A stretch of 20,197 nucleotides of DNA from Silene noctiflora (GCA_009801015.1 VHZZ01016853.1:19605-39801); one strand, 5' to 3'; positions 1 through 10,599 are shown, counted from the first letter of the stretch. Made by a program: numbers and translations. The notes: generated by a model not told the origin, from the sequence alone.

Positions 1-533
1 AAATTGCCAAGTGGAATTAAATTGAATGCTAATGCCATGATGGAATTAAATTAAATGTTTTAGTCTAGCCTTTTAATTATATAGTATAGATTATAGACAG
101 AGTTCTTTCTTGATCAATTTAGCTTTAAATGAATGGTCTTACACGTGATTATATACAGGTTTATCTTTTTATTCTAATTATTTAGCTATTATACAATTTT
201 TCTTACAAAATAACAAAATGGAACTAATAAAGTGAAATGATAGGGCACTATCGAGTAGAATCGAGTCCCAACATGGTCCGCCTATCACATACCCTTATGT
301 AAAGTCCACCATTTTAATAGACACCATGTTTCCATATGTTAATAACGTTATACTACTACCTCTATCTTTAGTCAATAATTATTTATTATCATTTATTTTT
401 GAAGGAAAATTCAAACACAAATAAGTATTCTAAAACAAAGAGAGCATAAAACAAACTAGGATAATCGATAACGTCATCTCGTTTTGCATTTGCGGTTGTC
501 GGCCCTAGCTAAGAAAACAAAAGAGAGTGTCGT
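1..533. other. Intergenic DNA upstream of the fatty alcohol oxidase gene
   Basis: No coding region is visible. Two near-identical 17-bp words (TGGAATTAAATTGAATG at 12-28 and TGGAATTAAATTAAATG at 41-57) lie 29 bp apart. A G-box core CACGTG lies at 142-147, about 390 bp before the TATA box; G-boxes bind plant bZIP and bHLH factors, but a single core is weak evidence. The stretch is likely promoter and distal flank of the gene starting at 629. Confidence 0.5.
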
Positions 534-541
534 TATAAATA
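534..541 (+). promoter_or_regulatory. TATA box of the fatty alcohol oxidase gene
   Basis: TATAAATA lies 28-35 bp before an ATG at 569 and 95 bp before the ATG at 629. Plant transcription usually starts about 30 bp after the TATA box, here near 562-570. The ATG at 569 would therefore fall at or before the cap site, which is the main reason for choosing the ATG at 629 as the start. Confidence 0.65.
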
Positions 542-628
542 AAGCAACAAATCCATACAACTTTCTCCATGCACTCGACTAATAACAACACTCCAACACT
601 TGGAATAGAGAAATCAAAATCAAAAACA

Positions 629-3600
629 ATGAATAGAGAAAGCCAAAGTCATCCAAAACTAAGGAAATCATGGGAACAACAACAAAAGAGCAACAAACCA
701 AACATTTCTTCCACTGAAATGGAGACTCTAACAAGCATTTGTGAAGCAATTTTCCCTCCTCTTCATCCTCCTTCCTACCTTGATCATCATCAATATCCGT
801 TCACTGAATCTACCAAATCTTTCTTCAACTTCTCCGCTTCCCAAAAACATATCCCTTACGCGGTAATATATATATATGCACCTTTTCTAGTCGCTTTATT
901 CTAATCATTTTGAGATTAAGACTTTTTGTTATTATGGTTCTTGTTCCGGGCCAATAAGGCCCTAACCCGCCAAAAAAAATCTCAAAATTCGCTAACATTT
1001 TGTAAAAAAAATTTTGAGGTAATATGCACTTCACTTTGTCTACTACCTATATTCTAAACATTTTGAGATTAATACTTTTTCGTATTATATTCCTAGACGA
1101 GGTAATATGCAATTTGTCTACCAAAAAAAAAAATCGTTAAATATTTTTGTTGGTCATGTTTTTGCTAGATCGACCATATGTTTAATTTCAATTTAACCGC
1201 TAGAATTTTGTATTCTTTATTTGGTTGGTTTAGGTTGCAGGAATGATAGAATCCGGAGTGTTACCCGAAGCAGTGATATTGGTTAGGGTGATGTTATGGA
1301 TGCTATCAACAAGAATAGGCACATTTTTACTATGTGGGTCACTTTGTTTTGATAAAAAATGGCCTTATATCACTAAGTTTCCAAATTTAGCTACTGAAAA
1401 AAGAGAAAAAATTCTTCAAAATTGGTCAAGCAACAGGTTCTTCAGTCCTCTTAGATTAGTCTTCTATTTCCTCAAGTGCTTGTGCCTCTACTTTGTCTTT
1501 GCCTTGGTAAGTAATCCGCAAATTATATCAATTACGAGTAATATTTACCAAGTATATAGCAAAAATATTCAGAATTCATTGCTTAAAAACTAAATTTTCG
1601 TCCTTGTAGGAACTGCATAATTAAGATCGAGTTTGAATTTTTACAAAGTTTATTGTACGACTAATGTACTCCGTAATAGCGATGGGGCGCAATCATTTAC
1701 GGTCTATATTTTTGTTACTTTCAGGCATTAAAAGCATACTTAAAGAACACTCTCTCTATATTCAGCATTCAACAATAAATTGCAAGAAAGAAAAAAGAGG
1801 CAGAGTAAACATGTGATGGGTTGTGTTGCTTTGTTTGTTTGTCATGCTTTTGTTGCATCATTATAGGAACTAATTTTGGTTTAATTAGGCTGATTTAGGT
1901 CACTTCCGTATCAAATTGGTAATTCAAATATACCCTTCTAGGTGCATACTTGTTAGCTGTCTATAAAAATCAAGAAACAACCATGTATGTAACCACAATT
2001 TTCCATGTTGTGCATCCCATTTAATGAAATCGTAATTATGTACTCGTATATCTGAGTATGCAATAGTCTTACACAAGACCAACTGGTCGTAACTTTGTGA
2101 TCATAAGAATTTACCGTGATCAACATGAGGTGTTGCAACTGTTCTTAACGTCGTTAATGTAAGAAACGAGTTTAGTATCAGCATACGGAACATGTGCAGG
2201 GTAAACAATCGTTTTATAATAGACTAGAACAACTGTCATCCCCGGAAGATTCAAGTTATAAGCTCAAAAAAACAACCAGCTTATTGAAATCAGTTAATAA
2301 TGAGCAGGTGGATGACAATTGCAACAATCCAACATGGGAAGCAATAGGCTACAAACCTGAAATCGACGACATTACTACCAGTCCTATAAAGGAAAAGAGG
2401 CCTTTGGAGGAAGGTATTATTGAGACACTCTATGAAACTCCATCAACCCTTCTCCACGCACTCACTAGCAAAGAACTTAAGGTCACTGAAGATGATCAAA
2501 ACAATGTCTACAAGATCAACTGTGATGTCGTTATTGTGGGATCGGGCAGTGGTGGTGCGGTGGCTGCTGCTATCCTAGCCGGGGCAGGCCAAAAGGTAGT
2601 GATCCTGGAGAAAGGAAACTACTACACATCTAGTGATTACTCTTCCCTGGAAGGCCCTTCCATGGGGGAACTCTACGAGAAAGGTGGTAAAGTTCCAACC
2701 ACTGATGGGTCAGTCATGCTACTAGCAGGGTCCACTGTCGGAGGTGGGACCGCAGTTAACTGGTCTGCAGCTCTGAACACCCCGGACAACGTCCTAAAAG
2801 AGTGGGATGAGGTCTATGGGCTGCCCATGTTCAATAGTCCACGGTACAGGTTTGCTATGGAATGTGTAAACCAGAGGCTTGGTGTCACTAAAGGCTGTGT
2901 AAAGGAAGGGTTTCAAAACCAGGTCTTGAGAAAAGGGTGCGAAAATCTCGGGTTTGAAGCTGAAAGGGTCCCACGAAACTCGTCTGAGAGTCACTATTGT
3001 GGGTCCTGCTATTGTGGATGTAGGTCCAGGGACAAGCAGGGAACTGATGTGACCTGGCTAGTTGATGCAGTCAACATGGGAGCAGTAGTTATTACAGGAA
3101 CTAAAGCCGAGAAGCTTTTGTTTGGAAAGAATGTCAAAATTGGAAACCATAGAGGAAAAAGATGCATTGGAGTTATAGCAAGTTCTGTGAATGGTAAAAT
3201 CAAGAGAAAATTTGAGATTGAAGCAAAAGTGACAGTGGCAGCATGTGGTTCATTACTGACACCCCCGCTGTTGAGGTCAAGCGGGCTTAGAAACATGCAT
3301 ATTGGGAAGAATCTTCACATTCACCCAAGCCAAATGGTATGGGGGTACTTCCCACAGGAAGGGGATACCCTTAAGTTTGAGGGTACGATTTATGAGGGTG
3401 GATTGATTACATCAGCCCACAAGGTTTTATCGGATCAGCAGTCGTCTACCCCGAGAGCCCTGATTGAGACCCCCGCTCTGGGACCTGCAGGCTGTGCTGC
3501 ACTATTCCCGTGGGAGTCGGGAATGGAGGTAAAGAAGCGTCTGCTGAGATATTCTAGAACCTCTCATCTGTTTGTGATGATTAGAGATGAAGGATCTGGT

Positions 3601-4077
3601 GAGGTTAGGTCGGAAATGAGGGTTAGTCATAAATTCACGGATAGAGACCGTGAAAACATGACTGCAGGGCTCAGAAGAGCCTTACAGATACTAATAGCAG
3701 CCGGGGCTACTGAGGTAGGTACTTACCGAAGTGATGCGCAGAAATTTGAGTGTAAAGGGAAGAGTAAGGAAGAAATAGAGGAGTTTCTCGGGTCAGTGTT
3801 TGCGACCAGAGGACCTATGTCGGCACATCAGTGGGGAATATGTTGCACAGCGCATCAGATGGGGAGCTGCAGGATGGGGAAGAGTGAGAAAGATGGTGCT
3901 GTCGATGAGAATGGTGAAAGTTGGGAAGCGGAAGGGTTGTTTGTTTGTGACGGAAGTGTGTTGCCTAGTGCTGTAGGGGTTAATCCCATGATCACCATAC
4001 AGTCTACTGCCTACTGTATTTCAAAGAGACTTGCTGAGTCTATGAAGAAGGGAGAGTTCCACAGTTTCGAAAAATAA
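629..4077 (+). CDS. FAO: Long-chain fatty alcohol oxidase (FAO), GMC family, three exons
   Basis: Exons are 629-862, 1234-1506 and 2308-4077, all joined in phase 0 at GT-AG sites, giving 758 residues, close to the roughly 750 usual for plant FAOs. The enzyme (EC 1.1.3.20) oxidises long-chain alcohols to aldehydes with FAD and O2, producing H2O2; it is membrane-bound and acts in lipid or wax metabolism. Visible features: N-terminal [14 protein letters not shown] (about 31-44); hydrophobic segments at about 87-117 and 149-169 in exon 2; the family motif NPTWEAIGY (176-184); FAD-binding VGSGSGG (246-252); [12 protein letters not shown] (310-321); a Cys-rich SCYCGC (402-407); C-terminal [10 protein letters not shown] with His685, and VNPMIT with Asn728, fitting the GMC His/Asn catalytic pair. 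The start at 629 has A at -3 and fits the TATA box; ATG 569 would add 20 residues. An acceptor at 2199 would add 36 residues. No stop or frameshift is seen, so the gene looks functional. Which FAO paralogue it is cannot be told. Confidence 0.94.
862..1125 (+). repeat. Tandem duplication of the exon 1 donor region inside intron 1
   Basis: Intron 1 (863-1233) starts with GGTAATAT followed by a TA run and GCAC. The same GGTAATATGCA word recurs at 1018 and 1101, and the following TTTTGAGATTAAKACTTTTT block occurs at about 908 and 1061. These are two to three diverged copies of a unit of roughly 80-155 bp that begins at the splice donor. Confidence 0.75.
2200..2307 (+). other. Optional extension of FAO exon 3 (alternative 3' splice site)
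   Basis: The exon 3 frame is open back to an acceptor-like GTGCAG ending at 2199. Using it instead of the GAGCAG ending at 2307 inserts exactly 36 codons between the second hydrophobic segment and NPTWEAIGY. The downstream site gives a short linker that resembles other FAOs as I recall them (a VDxN stretch before NPxWEAIGY), so it is preferred. The upstream stretch is charged and Ser/Lys-rich with no recognised motif. Confidence 0.5.
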
Positions 4078-4208
4078 ACTGGTACCACGCTTGTAGCCTA
4101 CGGTAATCTTTAGCTAGTCATAATTCACTCTATGGTGTTCTTCTAATACATAGTTGATACAGTATTCTGTGGAATGATCTTGTGTCCTCGATTCATCGAC
4201 TATTTCCA

Positions 4209-4214
4209 AATAAA
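4209..4214 (+). terminator. Possible polyadenylation signal of the FAO gene
   Basis: AATAAA lies 132 bp after the stop codon, followed by A/T-rich sequence. Plant polyadenylation signals are loose, so this is only a candidate. Confidence 0.35.
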
Positions 4215-4759
4215 TTAAAACTTTAAATTATACTCGTCAACGACTTGAGTGCACTAAGTCGATACGGAGTAGTACCATATGGATGCGTAAATCAAATTTG
4301 TGTTTACCAATTGTTTTGCCGGAGAGAAATACCCCAATTATCGGCAAGAATACTCCTTATGCATACCAAAAAAATGTAATTAGCGCATCAACGCATACGT
4401 GCGTGATGTTACTACATTGGAGCAACCCAATTTTGGTTATCACCTAACTCGAGTTCATCATTCAATCAAAATATGAGATGGTCCTTATATGTGTGACTAA
4501 GAATTTTTACGCTATCTACCACAAACATACGACAATACTCGTTCTTCGGACCAAGTTGATTCATTCAATCAAAGCGTGCAAATCAGTATATGACTGATAC
4601 GCACTGTAACATGCATGTAGCATGCATTGAGTTAGTTGCGTGGCAATATTGGCATTACCAAACGTAGCATCTACTAAGTAATTAAGCAATAGTTGAGTCA
4701 TACGCATCAAACAATAATAACAATAACACATTTTGCAAAACAAACCACTATTCCCTCCT
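4215..4759. other. Intergenic region between FAO and a small inverted repeat
   Basis: No gene is visible. It includes one TACGGAGTA word at 4263-4271, discussed in the findings. The open stretch on the minus strand (4779-4561) has no protein-like character. Confidence 0.5.
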
Positions 4760-4869
4760 ATCCACGCCAATGGTAACATGGACTCACTTTTCTTCTATCC
4801 ACGCCAATGGTAACATGGACCCACTTTTTGTGAGGAGAAAAGTGAACCCATGTTACCATTAGTGTGGAT
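4760..4869. repeat. Direct plus inverted 32-bp repeat (small foldback)
   Basis: The unit ATCCACGCCAATGGTAACAT and its tail occurs twice in direct order (4760-4793 and 4797-4828) and once inverted (4838-4869, about 27 of 32 bases matching). Copy 2 and the inverted copy can form a hairpin with a loop of about 9 bases. A short CTCCCTCC-like word touches the left end (4753-4759), as at Stowaway-type MITE ends, but no clear target duplication is seen. Confidence 0.7.
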
Positions 4870-5028
4870 CGGAAGACAGTATTAGAATTTTAAAACAAAT
4901 CAAATTTTACTGTAACATTACTCTTGCTTTACATTACATAATTTTTGATTTAATTTAACCTAAACATATTACAACACATCGTGACAAACAGAGCGACCAA
5001 TTGGGACCCCGCCACATGGCTTATCAAA

Positions 5029-5520
5029 TTACATCCGGATCCACCGCCCGAGTTGGGTCGGATTAACAATACCGGGTATATGGGCCCCGCCCACGTCACT
5101 ACCCATCAGTAGCTTTGCCACCTCAGCGTAACTCCGGCTTGGTTTAACTCCAACCGGCTCGACCGCGACAGATTTCCTCTTCGGCTCCGCGGCGGAGACT
5201 GGAACCGCCTCCGCTCGAGCGGGGTCGAATTTCTGACCGAAGAGCGTGCCCTTGGTTAAGAACTCGTGCGCCATGTAACCGGCTAATATCCGGTTGGAAG
5301 ATCCTGAAACGGGTTCAGAAGAACCAACCCCGGACGACGTCGTATTAGTAAAATGATTAAAAGTATTAGTGATTGGGCCTTTATTGGGCCGTTGATGCTG
5401 ATATTGTTGTTTGTTGACGAAACTACCCTTGTGAGTATAAAACGATGAGTTTTGATGTACACCTTCTCTATCTTTTCGCTTCCGTGTGGCTGTCCCCACG
5501 CTTTGATTCGTGTGGTTCAT
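5029..5520 (-). CDS. Plant-specific protein of unknown function, single exon
   Basis: A 163-residue frame starts at the ATG at 5520 and ends with TAA. The N-terminal half is polar and low-complexity (Asn, Gln, Ser, Lys; basic RKRKDR at about 14-19). The C-terminal half looks conserved: ILAGYMAHEFLTKGTLFG (about 81-98), SYAEVAKLL (about 131-139) and the C-terminal HIPGIVNPTQLGRWIRM. This arrangement matches, from memory, a small family of uncharacterised land-plant proteins ending in a similar NPTQL.RWI motif; I do not know its function. No signal peptide or membrane segment is seen. Support for expression: a CT-rich leader upstream and a TATA box about 360 bp before the start. GC content is higher than in the flanks, as expected of coding DNA. 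It converges with the FAO gene. Confidence 0.85.
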   Translation of the reverse strand: MNHTNQSVGTATRKRKDREGVHQNSSFYTHKGSFVNKQQYQHQRPNKGPITNTFNHFTNTTSSGVGSSEPVSGSSNRILAGYMAHEFLTKGTLFGQKFDPARAEAVPVSAAEPKRKSVAVEPVGVKPSRSYAEVAKLLMGSDVGGAHIPGIVNPTQLGRWIRM

Positions 5521-5760
5521 CCTCACCGCCCGTTATTTTTGCCACCTCAGCTTTCTTTGATTGTTTTATTAGTGGGATAAAACAGTTAATGAGGGGCAAT
5601 ACCGTAATTTCACATGTCTATAAAAATAAATATTTAAAAGGTGAAGATTTTAAATTTAAAAAGGAAAAGGACAAAAGGTGGGATGGGAAAATTGAAGCAA
5701 GGTGGGGGGCCCACAATAAGTAAGGGATTGGAGATGCAACGGTGGTGGTGGTGGCGGGAA

Positions 5761-5870
5761 ATAAAGGTGGTTGATGGCGGTGGAGGAAGGGAGGAGAGGG
5801 AAAGAAGAGAGAGAAAGGAAAGAAGGAGGAGAAAAAGGATGGGGACAAAGAATATGAGGAGGCGAGGGTG
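5761..5870 (-). promoter_or_regulatory. Pyrimidine-rich 5' leader of the 5029-5520 gene
   Basis: On the minus strand this stretch is almost all C and T with CTCTCTCTTC-type runs, typical of plant 5' UTRs just after the transcription start. It lies between the TATA box at 5881 and the ATG at 5520. Its plus-strand reading as a Gly/Arg-rich peptide is a compositional shadow. Confidence 0.5.
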
Positions 5871-5880
5871 TAGGGTGGTG

Positions 5881-5892
5881 TATATATATATA
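5881..5892 (-). promoter_or_regulatory. TATA box of the 5029-5520 gene
   Basis: An alternating TATATATATATA run lies just upstream (minus-strand sense) of the pyrimidine-rich leader. A start near 5850 would give a leader of about 330 nt. The run could also be a simple repeat. Confidence 0.45.
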
Positions 5893-5949
5893 GTATTGGT
5901 GGTGATTGAATGGGCTCCTGACTTGTGGTATTTACAAATCTGCCATTAA

Positions 5950-6750
5950 AGATGGATAATTACGATTCTGCCCTTGGAGTTTGTTTGCTGCTTTTGATGT
6001 GGATCACACGTGCCGTTGTTATGTTACAAGATTTTAAAAATTTATATACGGAGTAGATACCTTCTCTTTTTTCAAATTGTCAATATCTGGTAAAATTGTT
6101 AGTATTTGATTTCTATTATGTGGAAATATTTTGGATGATTTAAATGAAATTGCATGGTTCGGGTTGGTAATTTTTGAATAGTGCCCTAAAAATTTGTCTT
6201 GGACATTTCAGCAGCAATACGATTACAATATATGATCTCGTCATAGACAATGTTATTCAAACTCTATGTATCCTTGACACTCATATTTAAATATGTTATT
6301 TAAACCACTCATTCTAAAGTCAGTAAGTCACTACATGAGATATTAATAAAATTAAAATACTTTGGGTGGACAAGACTCGAATTCATATGTATTAAGTCGC
6401 TATATATGTATCACGTCATTAGCTCGATAACAAAATGAATATATGTAACACAGAATGGGACTATTATAAGCATACAATTGTCTCGTATTTGTCTTCAACA
6501 CCCTCAAGAGCCTGAATTTAGTAAACTTTTCAGAGTAAAAACTGTAATTCTTCAGTGAGATCAACAGCGGCCTTCTTAGCGTTTTAGCAACAACGCGACA
6601 ACATCAAGTCCAATCTTTTCAATGGTCCTTTTAAAGCTTTGGTTGATAGCCTGTCTTATATAAAAATTTTACCAGCTTGCCACCACACTTTTTTTGTGTT
6701 GGTTGACAAACTGCAACTTCCTTGATTTATGATTTGGGAAAGAAACACTG
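5950..6750. other. Intergenic region, no gene seen
   Basis: A+T-rich sequence with no coding pattern on either strand. It includes a G-box core CACGTG at 6008-6013, upstream of the minus-strand gene, and a TACGGAGTA word at 6047-6055. Confidence 0.5.
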
Positions 6751-6752
6751 TT

Positions 6753-7148
6753 CGCCTTGTTTGAATTCTAGAGGGCACACTCTCCATGTTCATCTTTGAT
6801 CTTTCAACCCCAACAGGTCAATCAAGTCTTTTTAGGTACATCTCAGTTGCACTGCTCACATCATACACTAGACCGACTTCGAGTTCACAAGTTCAACAGC
6901 CACATAAAGGACCAAAATCAATCATCATTACATCACATGTGAGTTTATTTCAGGAAGGGAGGGGAAGGAGGAATGGCACGACCGATATTTCCATCTAAAT
7001 CTTTCCCATGTTTGAGAGATTTCAATTTGCCTTGTAGGAAGAAGGATAAATCCCTCCATTTTCCTCTTAACATATTTGCTAACCAAACAAGGGAATTTGT
7101 GCCTCTCATTTACCTTTTCCTCTAATACCCTCAATCCAAACAAGCCTT
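6753..7148. mobile_element. Probable decayed MITE with GCCTTGTTTGRATT ends
   Basis: The left end reads GCCTTGTTTGAATT followed by GAGGG. The right end, reverse-complemented, reads GGCTTGTTTGGATTGAGGG. Such GGCTTGTTTGG termini are common on plant DNA-transposon derivatives. The 396-bp interior has no long open frame. No clear target duplication was found, so the superfamily is unassigned. Confidence 0.45.
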
Positions 7149-7564
7149 AAATCTCGATTACCATTTTTCTTCAACAGATGCGTGAAGCATTTTATCAGCA
7201 CTTGAACACGTCGTGCCAAATTCTATTTTAACCACTAGAAAATGATGCAACATACACTTCAAACTGATGCAGTAACCTATTTCAAGCAATGTAAATATAC
7301 TACAATACTTGCATGATAAATCAGGTTCTTCGCAGCACTCACAAAGAAGAGAGAAAGCTCGCTTCATAGCTCCAACAAAGGTTCTTTTCCAAAATCAATT
7401 GGCAATAGAGACTAGAGAGTAACTATTCTTCACCTCTCCATCACATTTGAAATCATTTTTGTAAGCACGCCACAGATCGTTGCATCACAAACTATGATCA
7501 ATCCTTCACCCAGTGACAATCGTTTTTTCAGTCATGGCTTAGTTTTAATTCCAAGGCATAATTA
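7149..7564. other. Intergenic region, no gene seen
   Basis: No coding pattern or repeat was recognised. The short open minus-strand stretch at 7367-7158 is Cys-rich and has no recognisable motif. Confidence 0.4.
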
Positions 7565-8150
7565 CAGGCCCTGATGCCTTGTTAAATTCCAAAAATGGGT
7601 TTGGAGCCTTGGAGGAGTTGAGTTTGACCCTTAACCATTTTTCCCATAAGTTGATCCTATGAACTCTTGGGTAAACTCATAAAAAATACCCTCGTCATTT
7701 TCTCTATTAGATAATAGCTCTACAGTGAATATCCATAGTTTGCTTTTATCAACTATCTTATCATTTTGAATTCCTTGTGTTGGTCCATTTTTACTTCCTC
7801 TTCAGTTCTTTATTGGTCATACATCACTTCCCTTTTATATTAAAAAATGATGAAAACAAAGAAAGAGGAGCAAAAAACACGGAGAGAAATACGAAAACAA
7901 AGAGACCTATACTAAAGAAGAACTGGAATAAGAAGCAAATATGAAATACTGTGAGAAATTAGAAATAATATCAAAAGTATAGAAAAATCAATTCCGGAAA
8001 ATTTTCTGAGCTGCTACCTAAACGAGGAAGGGAACTCATGGGTCAACTTGTGGGAAAAGAATGAAGGGTCAAGCTCAACTCTCCAACCCACCCAGGCTCA
8101 TTTGTGGAATTTAACATGGTATGAGAGAGTTCATGGTATGACAGGATTTG
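7565..8150. mobile_element. Foldback element with about 86-bp inverted arms
   Basis: The left arm 7580-7665 (starting TGTTAAATTCC, with GAGTTTGACCCTT inside) matches the reverse complement of 8030-8115 (TGTTAAATTCC, GAGCTTGACCCTT) over about 86 bp with scattered mismatches and small gaps. The spacer is about 365 bp, A-rich, and shows no gene. Ends beyond the arms are blurred and no target duplication is clear. It is a non-autonomous inverted-repeat element of unknown class. Confidence 0.7.
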
Positions 8151-8269
8151 AAGAAAAAAATACTGGGAAAAAAAACACACACAATTAGGCCAATAGAATT
8201 CCTCATATTAATTTATACAGTGTGTGTGGTACTCGTGTGAAAGGGGGAATGCGAAAAAACCTATAATCC

Positions 8270-8480
8270 ATACAATATGTCACATGTGGAAGTCCTACAT
8301 CAGTAAAGATGATAAAGTTGATCACTCCCGGAAATGGAGAAGTTACAATATAAATTAAGAAGTTACTCCACTTCGCCAATCAGTTTTGGAATGGAGCCTC
8401 CTTGGACTTCTAAGGTGAACATTGGACTCTTTCTCCTACTTTTGGAAATCCCATTAAAGATTAGACATTCTCTATATAAC
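8270..8480. mobile_element. Possible LTR-retrotransposon remnant
   Basis: The stretch contains GTGGAAGTCCTACATCAG, then a short A/T-rich stretch, then CCAATCAGTTTTGGAATGGA and CTTGGACTTCTAAGG. This order resembles LTRs of plant Copia-type elements as I remember them. No paired LTR, primer-binding site or coding region was found, and the ends cannot be set. Low certainty. Confidence 0.3.
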
Positions 8481-8583
8481 AAAAGGCCATAAACTAGACG
8501 AATTGAGCACATATTCCCTATTGTAGCTAGACATTCTCATATAATAAGAGGCCCTAAAGGCCTAAACTACAAGAATTTTAGTA
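8458..8583 (+). repeat. Two diverged direct repeats of about 65 bp
   Basis: Both units hold TAGACATTCTC, then ATATAA, an A-rich AAGAGGCC-like word and AAACTA followed by GAATT (units about 8458-8520 and 8526-8580). The TAGACATTCTC-like word recurs once more as GACATTCTCATATG near 8847. Confidence 0.5.
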
Positions 8584-8599
8584 CAAATCCCCCACAACT

Positions 8600-9360
8600 T
8601 GATGGATCTGGGGGTCACAAGCATACGCCTTACACTAACTAGTGTAGAACAGTAAGACTTGCCATGAAGCTGTTTCAACCAATAGGAAACATTTTTGTGA
8701 TGAAAATCCTACTGTGAAATATATTTTATATATTGAATTTTGTGCACTGCACTAAGGAAAACAATAACTTGACGTCTCAATCAAATCTTAGGCCTTCACT
8801 ACATCAGTAAGACAGGCGATGTTCGATGCTAGCATAAACTGGCAAGACATTCTCATATGTAGTCAACATGACAATAATTTCCTCATTCTTCAGAAAAAAA
8901 TTTAAGTACATGGCAGGAAATGTAAGTGGCTCCCTCCTAAAATGAGATTTTGCTCCGAGCCAAACTGACAAGGTAAAATAATACGCCCTCCATTCACGTG
9001 GATAAACTACATTTGCTTTTGAATCAAAGTTTTAAGAAATGAAAAATATATGTGAGTGAAGACTGGGACTGACACTCACATGGGAGTGTTTTTGTTTGTT
9101 ATTTATTACGCAAAATGGAAATTTAGTTAAATTAATTGATAATCCCAAAAAAGGAATATGCAATTAATCCAAATCAATAGAGTATTGAAGAAAAGAAAAG
9201 GAAGCTTAGTCATAAAGCAGCAAGAGAATAAATGTTGACTGCATAACATTACATTCATCCGCATAGAATTCACAAAAAAGCGCGTGATAACCATTTACGA
9301 ACAAGAAAAGTAGCATTATTAAAGAAAAAGAACAGAATAGGAAAGTTGAGATTTTGATCA
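8600..9360. other. Intergenic region, no gene seen
   Basis: No clear coding sequence. ACGCCCTCCATTCACGTGGA near 8984 resembles a worn Stowaway-type end, but no partner was found. A small hairpin-like pair ACTCACATGGGAGTG is present near 9073-9087. Confidence 0.4.
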
Positions 9361-10502
9361 TTCTTACCGCCATTTTAACATAGCCTTTTGGACGTCTGAT
9401 TTAATGAATGCTACCATAGAAGGATCTGCCATTAAGGATAGTGCTGCAGATGCATACTAAGTAGAGAGGACACCAAGCAAAGCTTGCTCATTCTCATTCT
9501 GGTTCTGCATTGAATAAGCAATCATCTAAAGTCTGAATTTTAAAGATAATTCCAGATACAATAGCAACCTACCAACTATTACACAGGGGGTCTCTCATAT
9601 ATGATTAGAAACAGAAGAAAGTAGATAAGCGTTACAAAATTCCAGTATCTCTCTCTCTGTTCGCGGAGAGCCGGATGCTGAAACAGGTATGTTAGTCAAT
9701 ATAGAGCCTTTTCATAGGTCTGGTAGCTTGAATTAAATGAATAGGGTCAACTGAAGCCTCCTTGTACGTAGACAGGCTATGATAGAAGATAGTAGACAAA
9801 GGCATTCCCATACTTGAAGCAACAGAAGTACCTGTTGCGAGCCAGTCTTAATAGATATCGTTTGATAAACTTGCTGTGAGCCATGAACAACAAAATTGCA
9901 AAGGTTTTTACCCATTCCGAAAGACTTAAGATCCGTACCCAAGTCTTTTTACCTCGAGTACGCAAATAAGCAAAGAAGATTTAACAGCAGCATTTTTTTT
10001 TCTCTTCCTTGGTCAATCTCCCCCAAGTCCACTTGAAAACCCACTATGACGGCTGGTAAAACCGTTATTAGGCATAACGCACCAATCAACAGAAAAACTA
10101 TGTTTAAATTTTTCTCTTTGGCAAAATAAAAGAGTGGTCGTATTCGTGTCATATTTTCCCTACCATAGGTGAAGAAACATGGACCTCCTATCCTTATCTA
10201 TCAATGTCTCAGGACAAACACGGTATTTACTTCCAAATTTTCCCTTATGATTAATGCTGTTTAGATTTGGTATCGGACTCCAACACCATCTCAATACAGA
10301 GCATCTATGACTCGAAGATTTTAATGACTAGCAGTGAAAGTGGGTAATAGAACAGTTCAGCTGCTTATGGCATCTTTTCGATCTGGTCAATAACCCATAC
10401 ATCGCCTAAGACTAATACGGAGTACTATATTCAAGCACACAAATGCGAGCTTGGAGAATGTAGCTCAAGTTCACCTGGGTTATGGTTTGGCTAAATATGA
10501 AT

Positions 10503-10596
10503 TACTCCCTCCATTTGCTGCATTCCCATACATTTGTTCAAAATATGTGACGAGCATTTAACATGCAGAAAATCAGTAATGAATGAAGGGAGGATA
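10503..10596. mobile_element. Stowaway-like MITE, about 90 bp
   Basis: The left end TACTCCCTCCATT and the right end AATGAAGGGAGGATA are inverted repeats (10 of 11 bases), flanked by TA on each side. CTCCCTCC ends with TA duplication are the hallmark of Stowaway (Tc1/mariner) MITEs. The interior is non-coding. Confidence 0.6.
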
Positions 10597-10599
10597 AGT

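Noticed and set aside
569-628. ATG at 569 as the FAO start, adding 20 residues
   Set aside because: It lies about 30 bp after the TATA box, at the expected cap site, has T at -3, and adds residues outside the usual FAO length. The ATG at 629 fits better, though 569 cannot be excluded.
2794-3296. Minus-strand open frames within FAO exon 3
   Set aside because: They are antisense shadows of a long coding exon with no motif of their own.
5618-5949. Ser/Pro/Phe-rich and Arg/Gly-rich open frames on opposite strands
   Set aside because: They are compositional shadows of the pyrimidine-rich leader of the minus-strand gene.
9652-9705. Plus-strand exon ending CTGAAACAG before GTATGT
   Set aside because: The donor is a good consensus match, but no open frame or acceptor context supports an exon, and the CT-rich stretch before it may be chance.
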